A program made the position numbers and the translations under genes. The notes beneath the pieces are model-generated. The model did not search any database and was not told the DNA's origin. It saw nothing but the letters and a program-made list of their open reading frames with translations. Source: Alphaproteobacteria bacterium (GTDB taxonomy: Bacteria > Pseudomonadota > Alphaproteobacteria > UBA2966). Taken from it: a stretch of 49,776 nucleotides of DNA. Where the stretch lies: assembly GCA_030740435.1 (NCBI GenBank), contig JASLXG010000059.1, forward strand, positions 1 through 49,776, written 5' to 3'. Positions 7,349-15,837 of the stretch are shown here, one piece after another (the stretch's first letter is position 1; each line of letters opens with the position of its first letter).

Positions 7349-9430
7349 CTATTCCGCCGCCAAGGCCGAGCGCGCCGTCTCGGCCTTGACCCAGACCGCG
7401 GCGTCGTGGAAGGCGGCGCCGCCGTTGGGGGCCACCGGATCGCCGCCGATCAGGAGATTGATGCCGAAACCATCGGCGAATTCGGTGCCGGGCCAGACGC
7501 CCTCGCTCACCAGCACACCGCGCTGTTGGCCGGCCGAGGGCCGCCAGGCCAACACCAGTTCGCCGCGGCCGTTGCCGAGTCGCGCCAGGCCGCCCTCGAT
7601 CAGGTTCAACTCGGCGGCATCGTCGGGGTGGACCATGACTACGGGCCGGCCCTCGCGCTGCCGCGAAGTCGGGGTCTCGCTGAACGAGGTATTGAGGTAG
7701 GTGCGGGCCGGCGGCGAGACCAGGCGAAAGGGGGTTTCCGCTCCGACCCCTTCGATGGCATCCCAATGGTCGGGCAAAGCCGGCAGCCCTTTGTGGTAGG
7801 GCCCGATGGCGGCCCAGTCGGGCTGGAAGCGGAAGCGGCCGTCGGGGTGGCCGAAGCCCTCCAGGAAATGGGCCTGGTTGAAATCGGGGGCGCGGTCGAT
7901 CCAACCCCGGACGGCCGCTTCCTCGGCCGATCCCAGGCCCGATTCCGCCACCATCAGGGTGATCAAATCCCAGGCCGAAAGCCCGAATCCAGCGTGTTCG
8001 GCGCCCAGCCAATTGGCCAACTCGCAGATCACTTCATGGTTGGAGCGGCACTCGCCATGGCGTTCCAACAGGCGCCGCCCCAGCACCAGCGAGATATGGC
8101 CCCAGCCCATGTAGATGTCGTTGAGTTCCAGGAACATGGCGGCCGGCAGCACGATATCGGCATAGCGCGCCGTTTCGGTCATGAACTGTTCGTGGACGCA
8201 AAGGAAAAGATCCTCGCGCGCCAAGCCGGCGCGCACGGCGGCGCTGTCAGGCGCCACGGTGGCCGAGTTGGCATTCTGCATCAGCATGGCGGTGACCGGC
8301 GGGCCGTTTTCTAGGGCGTCGGCATCGCCTTGCAGAACAGCGCCGATGCGCGACTGGTCAAGCACGCGGGTCTTGGGGTCGAGGGCGTCGAGGCCGTGGG
8401 CCAGGGTGGTGTCGAGGCCCCAGATGTCGAGGCTGACGAAAAAGGCGCCGCCGCCGGGCTGCTGCCAGGCACCGGTCAGGGCCGGCAGGCAGCTCACCGC
8501 ATGCATGTTGGCGGCACCGTTGCGCGAACGCGTGAAACCGAGCCCCAGGCGCAGGAAACTGCGTTTCGTTTGGCCCCAGAGGCGGGCGAAATCGACGATG
8601 GTTTGCTCGTCTAGGCCGGTCAGCTCGGCGGCCCAGGCCGGGGTGCGGCTTTCCAGATGGCGGCGAACGCCGTCGTCGAAGTCGGTATATCGTTTCAGGT
8701 ATTCGCTGTCAGCCAGGCCTTCGGCGATGATCACGTTCATCATGGCCGTGGCCAGCGCGCCGTCCGTGCCCGGGCGCAGGATTATCGGAATGTCGGCGGC
8801 CGCCACGGTGGGCGTCCGGTAGACGTCGACCACCGCCAGCTTGGCGCCGCGTTCCTTGCGGGCGCGCTGGATGTGGTGCATCAAATTGACCTGGGTATGC
8901 ACCGGGTTGCCGCCCCAGACCACGATCAGGTCGGCCTCGGCGATCTCGCAGGGATCGACGCCGCGCAAGGCGCCGACGCCGGCCTGCCAGCCCGACACCG
9001 CCGGTGTCACGCAGATGGAGCCGTGTTCGCGCGAATAGCCCATGACGTGGCGCAGCCGGTCCATGCCCCAGCGCTGAACCACACCCAGCGTGCCGCCGGA
9101 ATGGTAGGGCCAGACGCTTTCCGGGCCATGGCGGGCGGCGGCCCGCTTGAAGGCCTCGGCGGTCTCGGCCAGGGCATCGTCCCAGGAAATGGGCGCGAAA
9201 CGGCCCTCACCTTTGCCGCCGACGCGGCGCAGGGGCTGGCTCAGACGATCGGGGTGGTGCACGCGTTCGGCATAGCGCGCCATCTTTTCGCAGACCACGC
9301 CAGCGGTGTAGGCCAGATCCCGGGCGCCGCGGATGCGGCCGATGCGGTCGGGCGCCAGGCGCTCGACCTCGAGGGCACAGGCGCTGGGGCAGTCGTGCGG
9401 GCAGGCGGAACGGACGATCTCGACAGTCAT
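7349..9430 (-). CDS. molybdopterin oxidoreductase, DMSO-reductase family, with N-terminal [4Fe-4S]
   Basis: A 693-residue catalytic subunit. Cysteines 10, 14, 18 (CPHDCPSAC) and 47 (VVCEK) form the N-terminal [4Fe-4S] site. MGD-binding segments follow: VWGGNPVHTQVN, the LRPGTDGALATAMM region, and the C-terminal dinucleotide-binding domain beginning about residue 565. A cysteine in HGSICVTPAVSG lies where family members place the molybdenum-coordinating residue. There is no Tat signal, so the enzyme should be cytoplasmic. No electron-transfer or membrane subunit is adjacent, which is usual for this orphan alphaproteobacterial clade. Substrate unknown. It is followed by the DMT transporter in the same direction. 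Confidence 0.88.
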   Translation of the reverse strand: MTVEIVRSACPHDCPSACALEVERLAPDRIGRIRGARDLAYTAGVVCEKMARYAERVHHPDRLSQPLRRVGGKGEGRFAPISWDDALAETAEAFKRAAARHGPESVWPYHSGGTLGVVQRWGMDRLRHVMGYSREHGSICVTPAVSGWQAGVGALRGVDPCEIAEADLIVVWGGNPVHTQVNLMHHIQRARKERGAKLAVVDVYRTPTVAAADIPIILRPGTDGALATAMMNVIIAEGLADSEYLKRYTDFDDGVRRHLESRTPAWAAELTGLDEQTIVDFARLWGQTKRSFLRLGLGFTRSRNGAANMHAVSCLPALTGAWQQPGGGAFFVSLDIWGLDTTLAHGLDALDPKTRVLDQSRIGAVLQGDADALENGPPVTAMLMQNANSATVAPDSAAVRAGLAREDLFLCVHEQFMTETARYADIVLPAAMFLELNDIYMGWGHISLVLGRRLLERHGECRSNHEVICELANWLGAEHAGFGLSAWDLITLMVAESGLGSAEEAAVRGWIDRAPDFNQAHFLEGFGHPDGRFRFQPDWAAIGPYHKGLPALPDHWDAIEGVGAETPFRLVSPPARTYLNTSFSETPTSRQREGRPVVMVHPDDAAELNLIEGGLARLGNGRGELVLAWRPSAGQQRGVLVSEGVWPGTEFADGFGINLLIGGDPVAPNGGAAFHDAAVWVKAETARSALAAE

Positions 9431-9467
9431 GGCGCCACGATAGCCCGCCCGCCGCGTCGACCCAAGC

Positions 9468-10463
9468 TCAACCGCGTTCGACGTAGCAGATCAGCTTCAC
9501 CGTATAGGCCCGGGTGGCGTCGACCACGTCCTCGGTGCGAACATCGGCGCCGCGGGGGGCGGTGTGGTAGGGCACCTGCAAGAGGTCGAGGAACTGCATT
9601 GCCGTCTGGCCCTTGATGGCGAAGTTGACGTTCTGCGGCACTTCGCCTGAGCTGAGGTATGACCGCACCCAACTGGGATCGATACCCATGCGGCGCAGGC
9701 GCTCGGCATCGGCTGCGGTGGCGGCACCGCTGACTCCGAAGAGGCGAATGCTCTTGTTGAAAGTGGACACCGTTACCGCCGCCACTTGGCCCGATTGGTC
9801 GTATACGGGACCGCCGCTGTTACCCGAATTGATCGGTGCCGAGATCTGCAACATGCGCACGTCGTTCCTCAAACCCGCGGTGCTTGCGACCACGCCGGTG
9901 ACGGCCTTGATCTGGTCGGAAAGCCGGGTCGAGAAGGGATACCCCATGGCGATGACGGACTGGCCGATGCGCGGGGTGTCGGAGGTGAAGACGGCGTAGG
10001 GCCGGTTGGCGACGGCAGCCGCTGCCGGCCGTTTGTTCTCCTGGGCCCGGGCCGCCGGCCGCCCCGAGTTGTCGCTAAGTTCCTTCGAGAGGTTGCGCCA
10101 GCCGCCCTGCTTGGCCGGGCTTTTCTGGGCCGTCTTTTGGGCCGTCTGCCGGGCTTGGCCGGCAGTGGCTGCAACGGCTCCACCCGGCAGCTCAAGCTTG
10201 AGCACCGCCAGGTCGGCGCCGGGCTCGCGGCCGACGATGGCGGCGAAGCCCTTGTAGACTTGGCTCACCACCTCGACCTTGGGGCAGGGCAGCGAGCGCC
10301 GTTCGTCGGGCTCAAAGGTCACCACGTGGTTGTTGGTGACCAGGTGGCCGTGTTCGTTGATGACGAAGCCGGTGCCGGAACTGTAGGGCTGGGGCTCCGC
10401 CATCGCCGGGCCGGCCGCCGCCGCCAGGGTCGTGGCCACGATTGTCAGGATCTCTTTGCGCAT
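9468..10463 (-). CDS. periplasmic trypsin-like serine protease (S1C/Do-like)
   Basis: A 331-residue secreted protease. The start at MRKEILTIVATTLAAAAG is preferred because a strong GGGAGAGAGG site lies just upstream and a signal peptide (about residues 1-22, ending PAMA) follows directly. The trypsin triad is visible: His46 (LVTNNHVV), Asp84 (PGADLAVLKL) and the nucleophile Ser in SGNSGGPVYD. An unusual Ala/Gln/Lys-rich insert of about 60 residues (TAGQARQTAQKTAQKSPAKQ onward) sits between the Asp and Ser parts. A C-terminal domain of about 80 residues replaces a clear PDZ. It is divergent from the envelope gene cluster that starts at 10833 and may be functionally linked to it. Confidence 0.88.
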   Translation of the reverse strand: MRKEILTIVATTLAAAAGPAMAEPQPYSSGTGFVINEHGHLVTNNHVVTFEPDERRSLPCPKVEVVSQVYKGFAAIVGREPGADLAVLKLELPGGAVAATAGQARQTAQKTAQKSPAKQGGWRNLSKELSDNSGRPAARAQENKRPAAAAVANRPYAVFTSDTPRIGQSVIAMGYPFSTRLSDQIKAVTGVVASTAGLRNDVRMLQISAPINSGNSGGPVYDQSGQVAAVTVSTFNKSIRLFGVSGAATAADAERLRRMGIDPSWVRSYLSSGEVPQNVNFAIKGQTAMQFLDLLQVPYHTAPRGADVRTEDVVDATRAYTVKLICYVERG

Positions 10464-10832
10464 TGCCTCTCTCCCGCCGCCGGCCCGGCGCGCTGCCGGG
10501 CGGCCATTGTTGAAACAATTTTCACAAACATCCACCCGCAAAACAAGGTTGGCCGATGGGTTCCCCTCTCCCTATGGAAGGTTTAGAGGGATTTTCTCAA
10601 TCAGTTGGCAGAACTGGGCGTGGCAAAGCCCTGAATGCGGCGCTAGACTGGCCCGCACAGCGCCGCTTCCAGGCCGGTTTCGCTTTCAGCACGGGGGCTA
10701 AGTGTCTGAAAAACAACGAGAAGGCAAAAAAATTTCGCCGAAGCGCCGGAAAATCGCTCTAAACCCTTCATAGGATCGGGTACGAGACGCAATTTCCTTT
10801 TGAAACTTCCCTGTCAACCGGGAGGAAGGTCG
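10464..10832. promoter_or_regulatory. 369-bp divergent regulatory region with perfect 6-bp dyad
   Basis: This spacer lies between the protease (leftward) and the envelope cluster (rightward) and must hold both promoters. A perfect inverted repeat ATTGTT-GA-AACAAT (10506-10519) lies 43 bp upstream of the protease start and could be an operator. The rightward half is A-rich (10705-10745, AAAACAACGAGAAGG and AAAAAAATTTCGCCG). A GGAGGAAGG ribosome-binding site precedes the ATG at 10833. I found no convincing gene in it. Confidence 0.4.
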
Positions 10833-11744
10833 ATGAAAAAAGTTCTGTTGATACTGGCTTCGGGCCTACTCGCCGTGGCCGCCACCGCAACCGTCCCCGC
10901 CGCCAGCCAGGCGGCGGAAAAGCCCAACATCCTGATCATGGGCGAAGACGCCGATCAGGATACCGTGCCGCGCAACAGCCGGGTCTTTCGTCGCGTGTTG
11001 GACGGGCTGGCCAACCAGCTGCACGACGAAGGCTTCGATGTTTTCGACGAAACCGCGGTTTCGCTCGATGATTTCGCCCAGGGCCGCGCCCGACGCACCG
11101 ACGCCGAGATCATTGATGTGGCCAAGTCCATCAAGCGTCCACCCATCGATGTGGCGGTGATCTTCTCGATCTACGCAAGCGCCAACGAGACCAGCTACAC
11201 CACCAAGATCAAGACCCGCATCTCGGGCCGGCTGTTGCAGGTCAAGACCGGCCAGCGGCTGGGCAACTTCGAGGTCACCTCGCCCCGCACCTGGAACGCA
11301 CCGGCCGATTGCCCGCGCGAATGCATCCTCGAGGTGGTGGGCAAGTATTCCCGTATCCTGTCCAACGACCTGGGTTCGGTATTGGCCGAGAAACTGGCCG
11401 ACTTGCTCGATTCAGGCTCCGGTACAGCCGTCGCCAGCGGGCGCAAGATCTCCGACGCCTACAGCCTGGTGTTCGAGGGCTTCACGCCCGAGGACATCAT
11501 GGACCTGGAGGAATACCTGGTGGTGTTCCGCGGCTACAAGACCCATCGCCTGGTCTATTCGGGCCGGCGCCATCATGAGATCTGGTACGAATCCAACATC
11601 ACGGCCGGCCGTTTGGACCGTAACCTGAAGAAGATGCTGGATCGGCTGGACATCTCGGGCCGGGTCTCCTTCGCCGGTAACGAATACACCGTGCAGAAGA
11701 TCACCCGGCGTAAGACCCGGGCGCTCGATCCCGACAATTGGTAG
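10833..11744 (+). CDS. secreted protein of unknown function, envelope cluster
   Basis: A 303-residue exported protein. A classic signal peptide (MKKVLLILASGLLAVAATA..., cleavage near SQAAEK, about residue 28) follows a strong GGAGGAAGG site. The mature N-terminal part (NILIMGEDADQDTVP, then a helix and VDVAVIFSIYAS... RISGRLLQVKTGQRLGNFEV) has the strand-helix rhythm of FlgO/CsgG/TolB-type periplasmic domains. This is my reading of the pattern, not a firm match. A second domain (residues about 205-295, DAYSLVFEGFTPEDIMDLEE onward) carries many aromatic and basic residues. Two cysteines (DCPREC) may form a disulfide. It leads the cluster that continues with a lipoprotein, an OmpA-domain protein and a DUF4384 protein. 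Confidence 0.8.
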   Translation: MKKVLLILASGLLAVAATATVPAASQAAEKPNILIMGEDADQDTVPRNSRVFRRVLDGLANQLHDEGFDVFDETAVSLDDFAQGRARRTDAEIIDVAKSIKRPPIDVAVIFSIYASANETSYTTKIKTRISGRLLQVKTGQRLGNFEVTSPRTWNAPADCPRECILEVVGKYSRILSNDLGSVLAEKLADLLDSGSGTAVASGRKISDAYSLVFEGFTPEDIMDLEEYLVVFRGYKTHRLVYSGRRHHEIWYESNITAGRLDRNLKKMLDRLDISGRVSFAGNEYTVQKITRRKTRALDPDNW

Positions 11745-11750
11745 GAGCGG

Positions 11751-11773
11751 GGGCCGCCGCCCGGCGGCGGCCC
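11751..11773 (+). terminator. strong GC hairpin after the secreted-protein gene
   Basis: A perfect 10-bp stem, GGGCCGCCGC (11751-11760) with GCGGCGGCCC (11764-11773) and a 3-nt loop, begins 7 nt after the stop codon of the preceding gene. There is no U-tract, so it may be a Rho-dependent or RNA-stabilising hairpin that lowers expression of the downstream lipoprotein and OmpA genes relative to the first gene. Confidence 0.5.
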
Positions 11774-11838
11774 GCCGTTGTCCACCGGCCCCCGGGGTCC
11801 CCAGGGGTTTGATATGATCGAGAGACGGAGGCGGTTCC

Positions 11839-12384
11839 ATGAAAGCCCTTAGCGCCGTTCTGCTCGCCCTCTTCATCGCCGGCTGCAACGCCACCGCCGG
11901 CACAGACATAGGCTCCGGCACCGTCACACTGCGCCAGGCCAGCGCCAGCCCCTACCAGGGCAGCGGCAGCCGCGATGCCGAATTCGCCCTGCTGGGAAAA
12001 CCCTTTTCGCTGTCGCGCCTGATCGCGGCCCGGTTCGGCAAGAACCTCGATCCCTCCGACAAGGGCGCTCTCGACGGCGCTGCCAGCGCGGCCATCGCCG
12101 GCCTGATACGCGCCGACCACGACTGGTCGACCGGCCGCACCGGCAATTCCGGCCGGGTTACGCTGGCGCGGCGTGACAACCGCGGCAGCCGGGAATGCGC
12201 GCTGCTGCACCACACCCACGTCGTCGACAAGGCCCGCATCCGCGGCAGCTTGACCGCCTGTCGCCGCCCCGCTGGTCCCTGGATCCTCGACGACGCCCGC
12301 TGGACCCGTTCGGGCGACGATTTCGCCGAGCCCAGCGGCAAGCAAAAGCCGTCCAAGGGAAAGTGGCGGCCGGTAACGGAGTAG
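11839..12384 (+). CDS. outer-membrane lipoprotein, 17-kDa surface-antigen/RT0821-like
   Basis: A 181-residue lipoprotein. The signal ends in a lipobox LFIAGC, with Cys16 the lipidated residue followed by Asn, so outer-membrane sorting is expected. The mature part fits the RT0821/Lpp0805 '17 kDa antigen' pattern: LGKPFSLSRLIAARFGKNLD, a DKGALDGAASAAIAGL helix, the W-x-x-x-R-x-G-x-S-G turn (DWSTGRTGNSGRV), then two cysteines (SRECALLH and TACRRP) before a PWIL ending. A Lys/Arg-rich tail follows. Such proteins are surface or periplasm-facing lipoproteins with a structural role. It is 4 bp upstream of the OmpA-domain gene and co-transcribed with it. Confidence 0.82.
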   Translation: MKALSAVLLALFIAGCNATAGTDIGSGTVTLRQASASPYQGSGSRDAEFALLGKPFSLSRLIAARFGKNLDPSDKGALDGAASAAIAGLIRADHDWSTGRTGNSGRVTLARRDNRGSRECALLHHTHVVDKARIRGSLTACRRPAGPWILDDARWTRSGDDFAEPSGKQKPSKGKWRPVTE

Positions 12385-12388
12385 GGCG

Positions 12389-12922
12389 GTGCGATTCGTC
12401 GTTGCCTGTCTGCTGGCCGGTCTGACGTGGGCCTTGCCGGCGGCCGCCGAAGACGGCGTGCGGGATTTGAACTCCATCATCCGTTCGCTGGCGCCGCTGG
12501 AATATCTTCCCGAACATTCCGGCAAGCCCCGCGTCGATCTCGACGTGCGCTTCCAGGTGAACTCGGCGACGCTGACCAGGCAGGCCCGGCGCCAGCTCGA
12601 CGAGCTGGGCGGGGCCTTGAAATCCGAACGCCTGGCCGGCCAGCGCTTCCGCATCGTCGGACACACCGATGCCTCCGGCGGCGCCGCCTACAACAAACGC
12701 CTCTCCCAGCAGCGTGCCAAGGCCGTCAAGGCCTACCTGGTGGCGCGCCACCGCATCGATGCCGCCAGCCTGGAAAGCATCGGCATGGGCGAGGAGCAGC
12801 TCAAGAACCCGCTCAGGCCCAAGGCCGGCCTCAACCGCCGCGTCGAGGTGCTGGCCCTGGGCTCGCCGCCCGGGACCAAAGTCAAATCGAAACGCTCGGG
12901 CGAACGGAAGATCAAGTGGTGA
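12389..12922 (+). CDS. OmpA-family peptidoglycan-binding protein
   Basis: A 177-residue protein starting at GTG with a signal peptide (MRFVVACLLAGLTWALPAAA). The OmpA C-terminal domain occupies about residues 45-155: VDLDVRFQVNSATLT, then FRIVGHTDASGGAAYNKRLS and the NRRVEVLAL ending. The peptidoglycan-contacting Asp and Arg (GHTDASG and LNRRVEV) are present. There is no beta-barrel, so it is a periplasmic wall-anchoring domain. A Lys-rich tail (GTKVKSKRSGERKIKW) ends the protein. Its stop overlaps the ATG of the DUF4384 gene (TGATG), so the two should be made together, and it follows the lipoprotein by only 4 bp. Confidence 0.9.
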   Translation: MRFVVACLLAGLTWALPAAAEDGVRDLNSIIRSLAPLEYLPEHSGKPRVDLDVRFQVNSATLTRQARRQLDELGGALKSERLAGQRFRIVGHTDASGGAAYNKRLSQQRAKAVKAYLVARHRIDAASLESIGMGEEQLKNPLRPKAGLNRRVEVLALGSPPGTKVKSKRSGERKIKW

Positions 12923-14304
12923 TGGCGCGTGCAGTGGCCGCAGCCGTCCGGCTGGTTCTCTGTGCCGCTCTGGTGTTTTCCATCGTGATCCCTGTAGCCC
13001 AGGCGGCAAATTCCGAAAATGCCGTATTCGCTGGATTGGCCGACGAACTGCTGAGCGGTCTCGGTGCCTGGCGTAAGGGCAAGGGCCGCATCCGCATCGC
13101 GCTCTGGCCCTTCGGCCCGCGCGACGACATCCCGGTAACCCCCGAAGCCGCCAACGCCTTCAATGATGCCCTGCTGGCGGCGCTGCAGGCCAAAGCGCGT
13201 AAGCATTTCGAATTCGTCGGGCGGAGCGAGCTGCGCCAAGTGATCAAGGACCTCGACGAATCGGGGGGCGTCGACGACCCGGTGGCCCTGGTCAGCGACA
13301 ACGCCGCCGCTGACGTCCTGGTCGTCGGCACCATCCGCCTCGAGGGCGGCGCGGTGAGCCTGGTCTACAAGGCCATGGGGGCGGGCCGTTCCACCGGCAC
13401 CATCATCGCTTCGACCGAAGCCCGCAAACTGCCAGCAGCGGCGGCCGGCACCGTGCTCTCACTCAAGCAGGGAGTGGCCCGGGCAGCCAAGCACTTCCGC
13501 GACCATGCCGCCGACATGCGCGAGCTCAGGCTGGCCGGCGTGCGCTTCCAGTCGAGCCGCCAACAGACCGCCTTCAGCCGCTACGTCGAGGAGCAGATCG
13601 GTGCCGTGCTCAGCCAGCACTTCGCCAGTGTGCTGAGCGAGCGCAAGCTGGTGGTCAAGCGCTACAAAAAAGGCAGCGAGAAAGGCGAGGGCGTTTACGT
13701 CCTCGAAGGCACCTATTGGGATTTCGAATCCAGCGTCGATCTCCGCCTCAAGCTGCGCAACGCGGCCGGCGAAAGCGTCGCCTGGACCGGCCACGTGCGC
13801 CCGCCCCGGGGCCTTCAATTGCGGCCCGCCGGCAACTTCCCCACCGGGCTTTTGAACAACGACGGCCTGGGCGCCCACCGCCTCGAGCTTTCCAGCCCGC
13901 GTGGGCCCGACCCCAGCTACCGCGTCGGCGACAAGCTGGTGCTCGACATCCAGACCGACCGCGAGGCCTGGCTTTATTGCTTCTACCGCCAATCCGACCG
14001 CACCTGGTTCCGCATCTTCCCCAACCGCTATCACAAAGACGCCAAGATCCCCGGCGGCCGGGCGCTGAGCATCCCCGACGAGCGCTACGCCTTCGACTTG
14101 AACGTCACCGAACCGGCCGGCATCGACCTGGTCAAATGCTTCGCCACCAACCGCGACGTCATGCGGGAGCTGCCGCGGGCCTGGCGCAGCGAGGATTTCG
14201 CGCCGCTGCCCGCCGGCCTCGATTTCAAGCTCGTAGGGACGTTCCACGCCATTGCCGAGGCCACAGTCAGCGAGGCCAGCTTGGTGGTGACGGTGGTGAA
14301 GTAG
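12922..14304 (+). CDS. secreted FlgO/CsgG-like + DUF4384 protein
   Basis: A 460-residue exported protein with a hydrophobic signal segment (about residues 8-30, LVLCAALVFSIVIPVAQAA). The N-terminal domain (RIRIALWPFGPRDD... LLAALQAKARKHFEFVGRSE... AADVLVVGTIRLEGGAVSL) matches the FlgO/CsgG/TolB-N style fold found in outer-membrane secretion and assembly proteins. The C-terminal part (about residues 330-425: YRVGDKLVLDIQTDREAWLY, then CFYRQSDRTWFRIFPN and the DLVKCFAT region) is a DUF4384 domain. DUF4384 occurs with proteases and OmpA-like modules in envelope systems of unknown function. It is coupled to the OmpA gene. An 88-bp degenerate copy of its 3' end occurs at 17791. Confidence 0.82.
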   Translation: MARAVAAAVRLVLCAALVFSIVIPVAQAANSENAVFAGLADELLSGLGAWRKGKGRIRIALWPFGPRDDIPVTPEAANAFNDALLAALQAKARKHFEFVGRSELRQVIKDLDESGGVDDPVALVSDNAAADVLVVGTIRLEGGAVSLVYKAMGAGRSTGTIIASTEARKLPAAAAGTVLSLKQGVARAAKHFRDHAADMRELRLAGVRFQSSRQQTAFSRYVEEQIGAVLSQHFASVLSERKLVVKRYKKGSEKGEGVYVLEGTYWDFESSVDLRLKLRNAAGESVAWTGHVRPPRGLQLRPAGNFPTGLLNNDGLGAHRLELSSPRGPDPSYRVGDKLVLDIQTDREAWLYCFYRQSDRTWFRIFPNRYHKDAKIPGGRALSIPDERYAFDLNVTEPAGIDLVKCFATNRDVMRELPRAWRSEDFAPLPAGLDFKLVGTFHAIAEATVSEASLVVTVVK

Positions 14305-14568
14305 GGGGGCGATTCCAACTGTCTTGCGCAGGGAAGACGAGAGGCTGGGGCCGGGCCTGCGGCGTCGCCGGCAGGGTGAGGCGCTGTGGCAATGGCGGCG
14401 ACAGGTTGACTTCCAGAGTCCGGTGATGATCTACCCCGAGCATGGCTTGGCTGTCGCCGTCGGCGCCATCGCTGGCCTGGTAACCCGGATTTTTTGCCGG
14501 GTCACGGGCGGCAAAGCACCCAGGTGATTTTCCCAGGGGTGCGCGACCATTCAGGGGAAGACGGGCCC
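14305..14568. other. 264-bp spacer without a supported gene
   Basis: An open frame (14324-14527) exists but lacks a ribosome-binding site, has no recognisable residues and is not conserved in style. A tract of G residues follows the DUF4384 stop. AGGGGAAG (14553-14560) serves the MFS gene. I see no RNA gene or convincing terminator. Confidence 0.4.
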
Positions 14569-15831
14569 ATGGACCGGGATCGATGGTATTTCTTGTTGCT
14601 GAACATCGGTCATTTCCTGGACCACTTGTTCACCTTGGTTTTCGCCACGGTCGCGGCCCTGGTGCTGTATCGGGAATGGGGAATCGGCTACGCCGAACTT
14701 TTGGCCTATGCGACGCCCGGGTTCTTCGCATTTGGTGTCTTCTCGCTCCCGGCTGGTTGGCTCGCCGACAAATGGAGCCGCGACGGCATGATGTGTGTGT
14801 TTTTCATTGGCATCGGTCTGGCGTCCATCGCTACGGGTTTCACCGCCACGCCCTTGCAGATCGGCGCCGGTTTGTTCGTGATCGGCATGTTCGCGGCCAT
14901 CTACCATCCCGTGGGCCTGGCCATCGTCACCACGAAATGGCGCAACACGGGCCTGCGGATTGCCGCCAACGGTGTCTGGGGCAATCTCGGGGTGGCCTGC
15001 GCCGCGCTCATCACCGGATACCTGATCGACAATGGCGGTTGGCGCATGGCGTTTATCCTTCCGGGCCTCTTTTCCCTTGTCATGGGGCTGGCGTACTTGA
15101 TGCTGCGGCGGAAGAATATTCAGGCCGAGCGCCAGGCAACGGGGCCCAAGGAAATCGCTGTCGAGGTGAAGCCCTCGCCCTCGTACCGCGCCCTGCTGAT
15201 TCGCGTGTCGGCGATCGTCTTTCTGACCGCCGCCGTCTCCTCCGTGATCTTCCAGGCCACGACCTTCGCGTTGCCGAAGATCTTCGACGAACGTCTGCAA
15301 GGCCTGGCAGCCGAGCTGTCCCTCTGGACCGGCAGCACCGCTGCCGCCGGCCAGGGTGACGTGGCCACCGTGATCGGCTCCCTGGCTTTCATCGTATTCG
15401 CGGTGGCCTCGCTGGCTCAGCTGGTGGTCGGCAGCCTGCTCGACCGCTTGGGCCCACGCCTGGTATTCATGGCCGTGGCGCTGATCCAATTGGTCTTCTT
15501 CCTGGCCATGCCGGGTTTGACGGACGGGATGGCGCTGGCCGTGGCGCTGGGCTTCATGCTTGGCGCCTTTGGTCAAATTCCCATCAATGACTACATGATC
15601 GGCAAGACCGCCAGCGGCGCCTATCGGGCCCGCATCTACGGCGTTCGCTATGTCGTCAGTTTCACCGTCTTGGCGACAACCTTGCCCTTGATTGCTTTCG
15701 TCTATCAGAATTGGGGCTTCGACACCTTGTTTCGCATCCTTGCCGGTGCCGCCATCGTGATACTAGCCGCCGTGGCGATCCTGCCGAAAAAGCTGCCAAC
15801 TCCCGAGGCACAAGCCGCCGCGGCAGAGTAG
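14569..15831 (+). CDS. MFS transporter, fosmidomycin-resistance (FSR)-like
   Basis: A 420-residue permease with about 12 hydrophobic segments. The start at MDRDRWYFLLLNIGHFLDHL is preferred because of AGGGGAAG upstream and because membrane segment 1 follows at once. The motif A-like loop between segments 2 and 3 reads GWLADKWSRDGMM, and IYHPVGLAIVTTKWRNTGLR is characteristic of the Fsr group. A longer loop (QAERQATGPKEIAVEVKP) splits the two halves. Members export fosmidomycin or other small acids, though many have unknown substrates. The convergent TetR gene 6 bp downstream may control it. Confidence 0.85.
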   Translation: MDRDRWYFLLLNIGHFLDHLFTLVFATVAALVLYREWGIGYAELLAYATPGFFAFGVFSLPAGWLADKWSRDGMMCVFFIGIGLASIATGFTATPLQIGAGLFVIGMFAAIYHPVGLAIVTTKWRNTGLRIAANGVWGNLGVACAALITGYLIDNGGWRMAFILPGLFSLVMGLAYLMLRRKNIQAERQATGPKEIAVEVKPSPSYRALLIRVSAIVFLTAAVSSVIFQATTFALPKIFDERLQGLAAELSLWTGSTAAAGQGDVATVIGSLAFIVFAVASLAQLVVGSLLDRLGPRLVFMAVALIQLVFFLAMPGLTDGMALAVALGFMLGAFGQIPINDYMIGKTASGAYRARIYGVRYVVSFTVLATTLPLIAFVYQNWGFDTLFRILAGAAIVILAAVAILPKKLPTPEAQAAAAE

Positions 15832-15837
15832 CCGGCT

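Noticed and set aside
14324-14527. 67-residue plus-strand frame before the MFS gene
   Set aside because: No ribosome-binding site, no family resemblance and Arg-rich composition typical of a chance frame.
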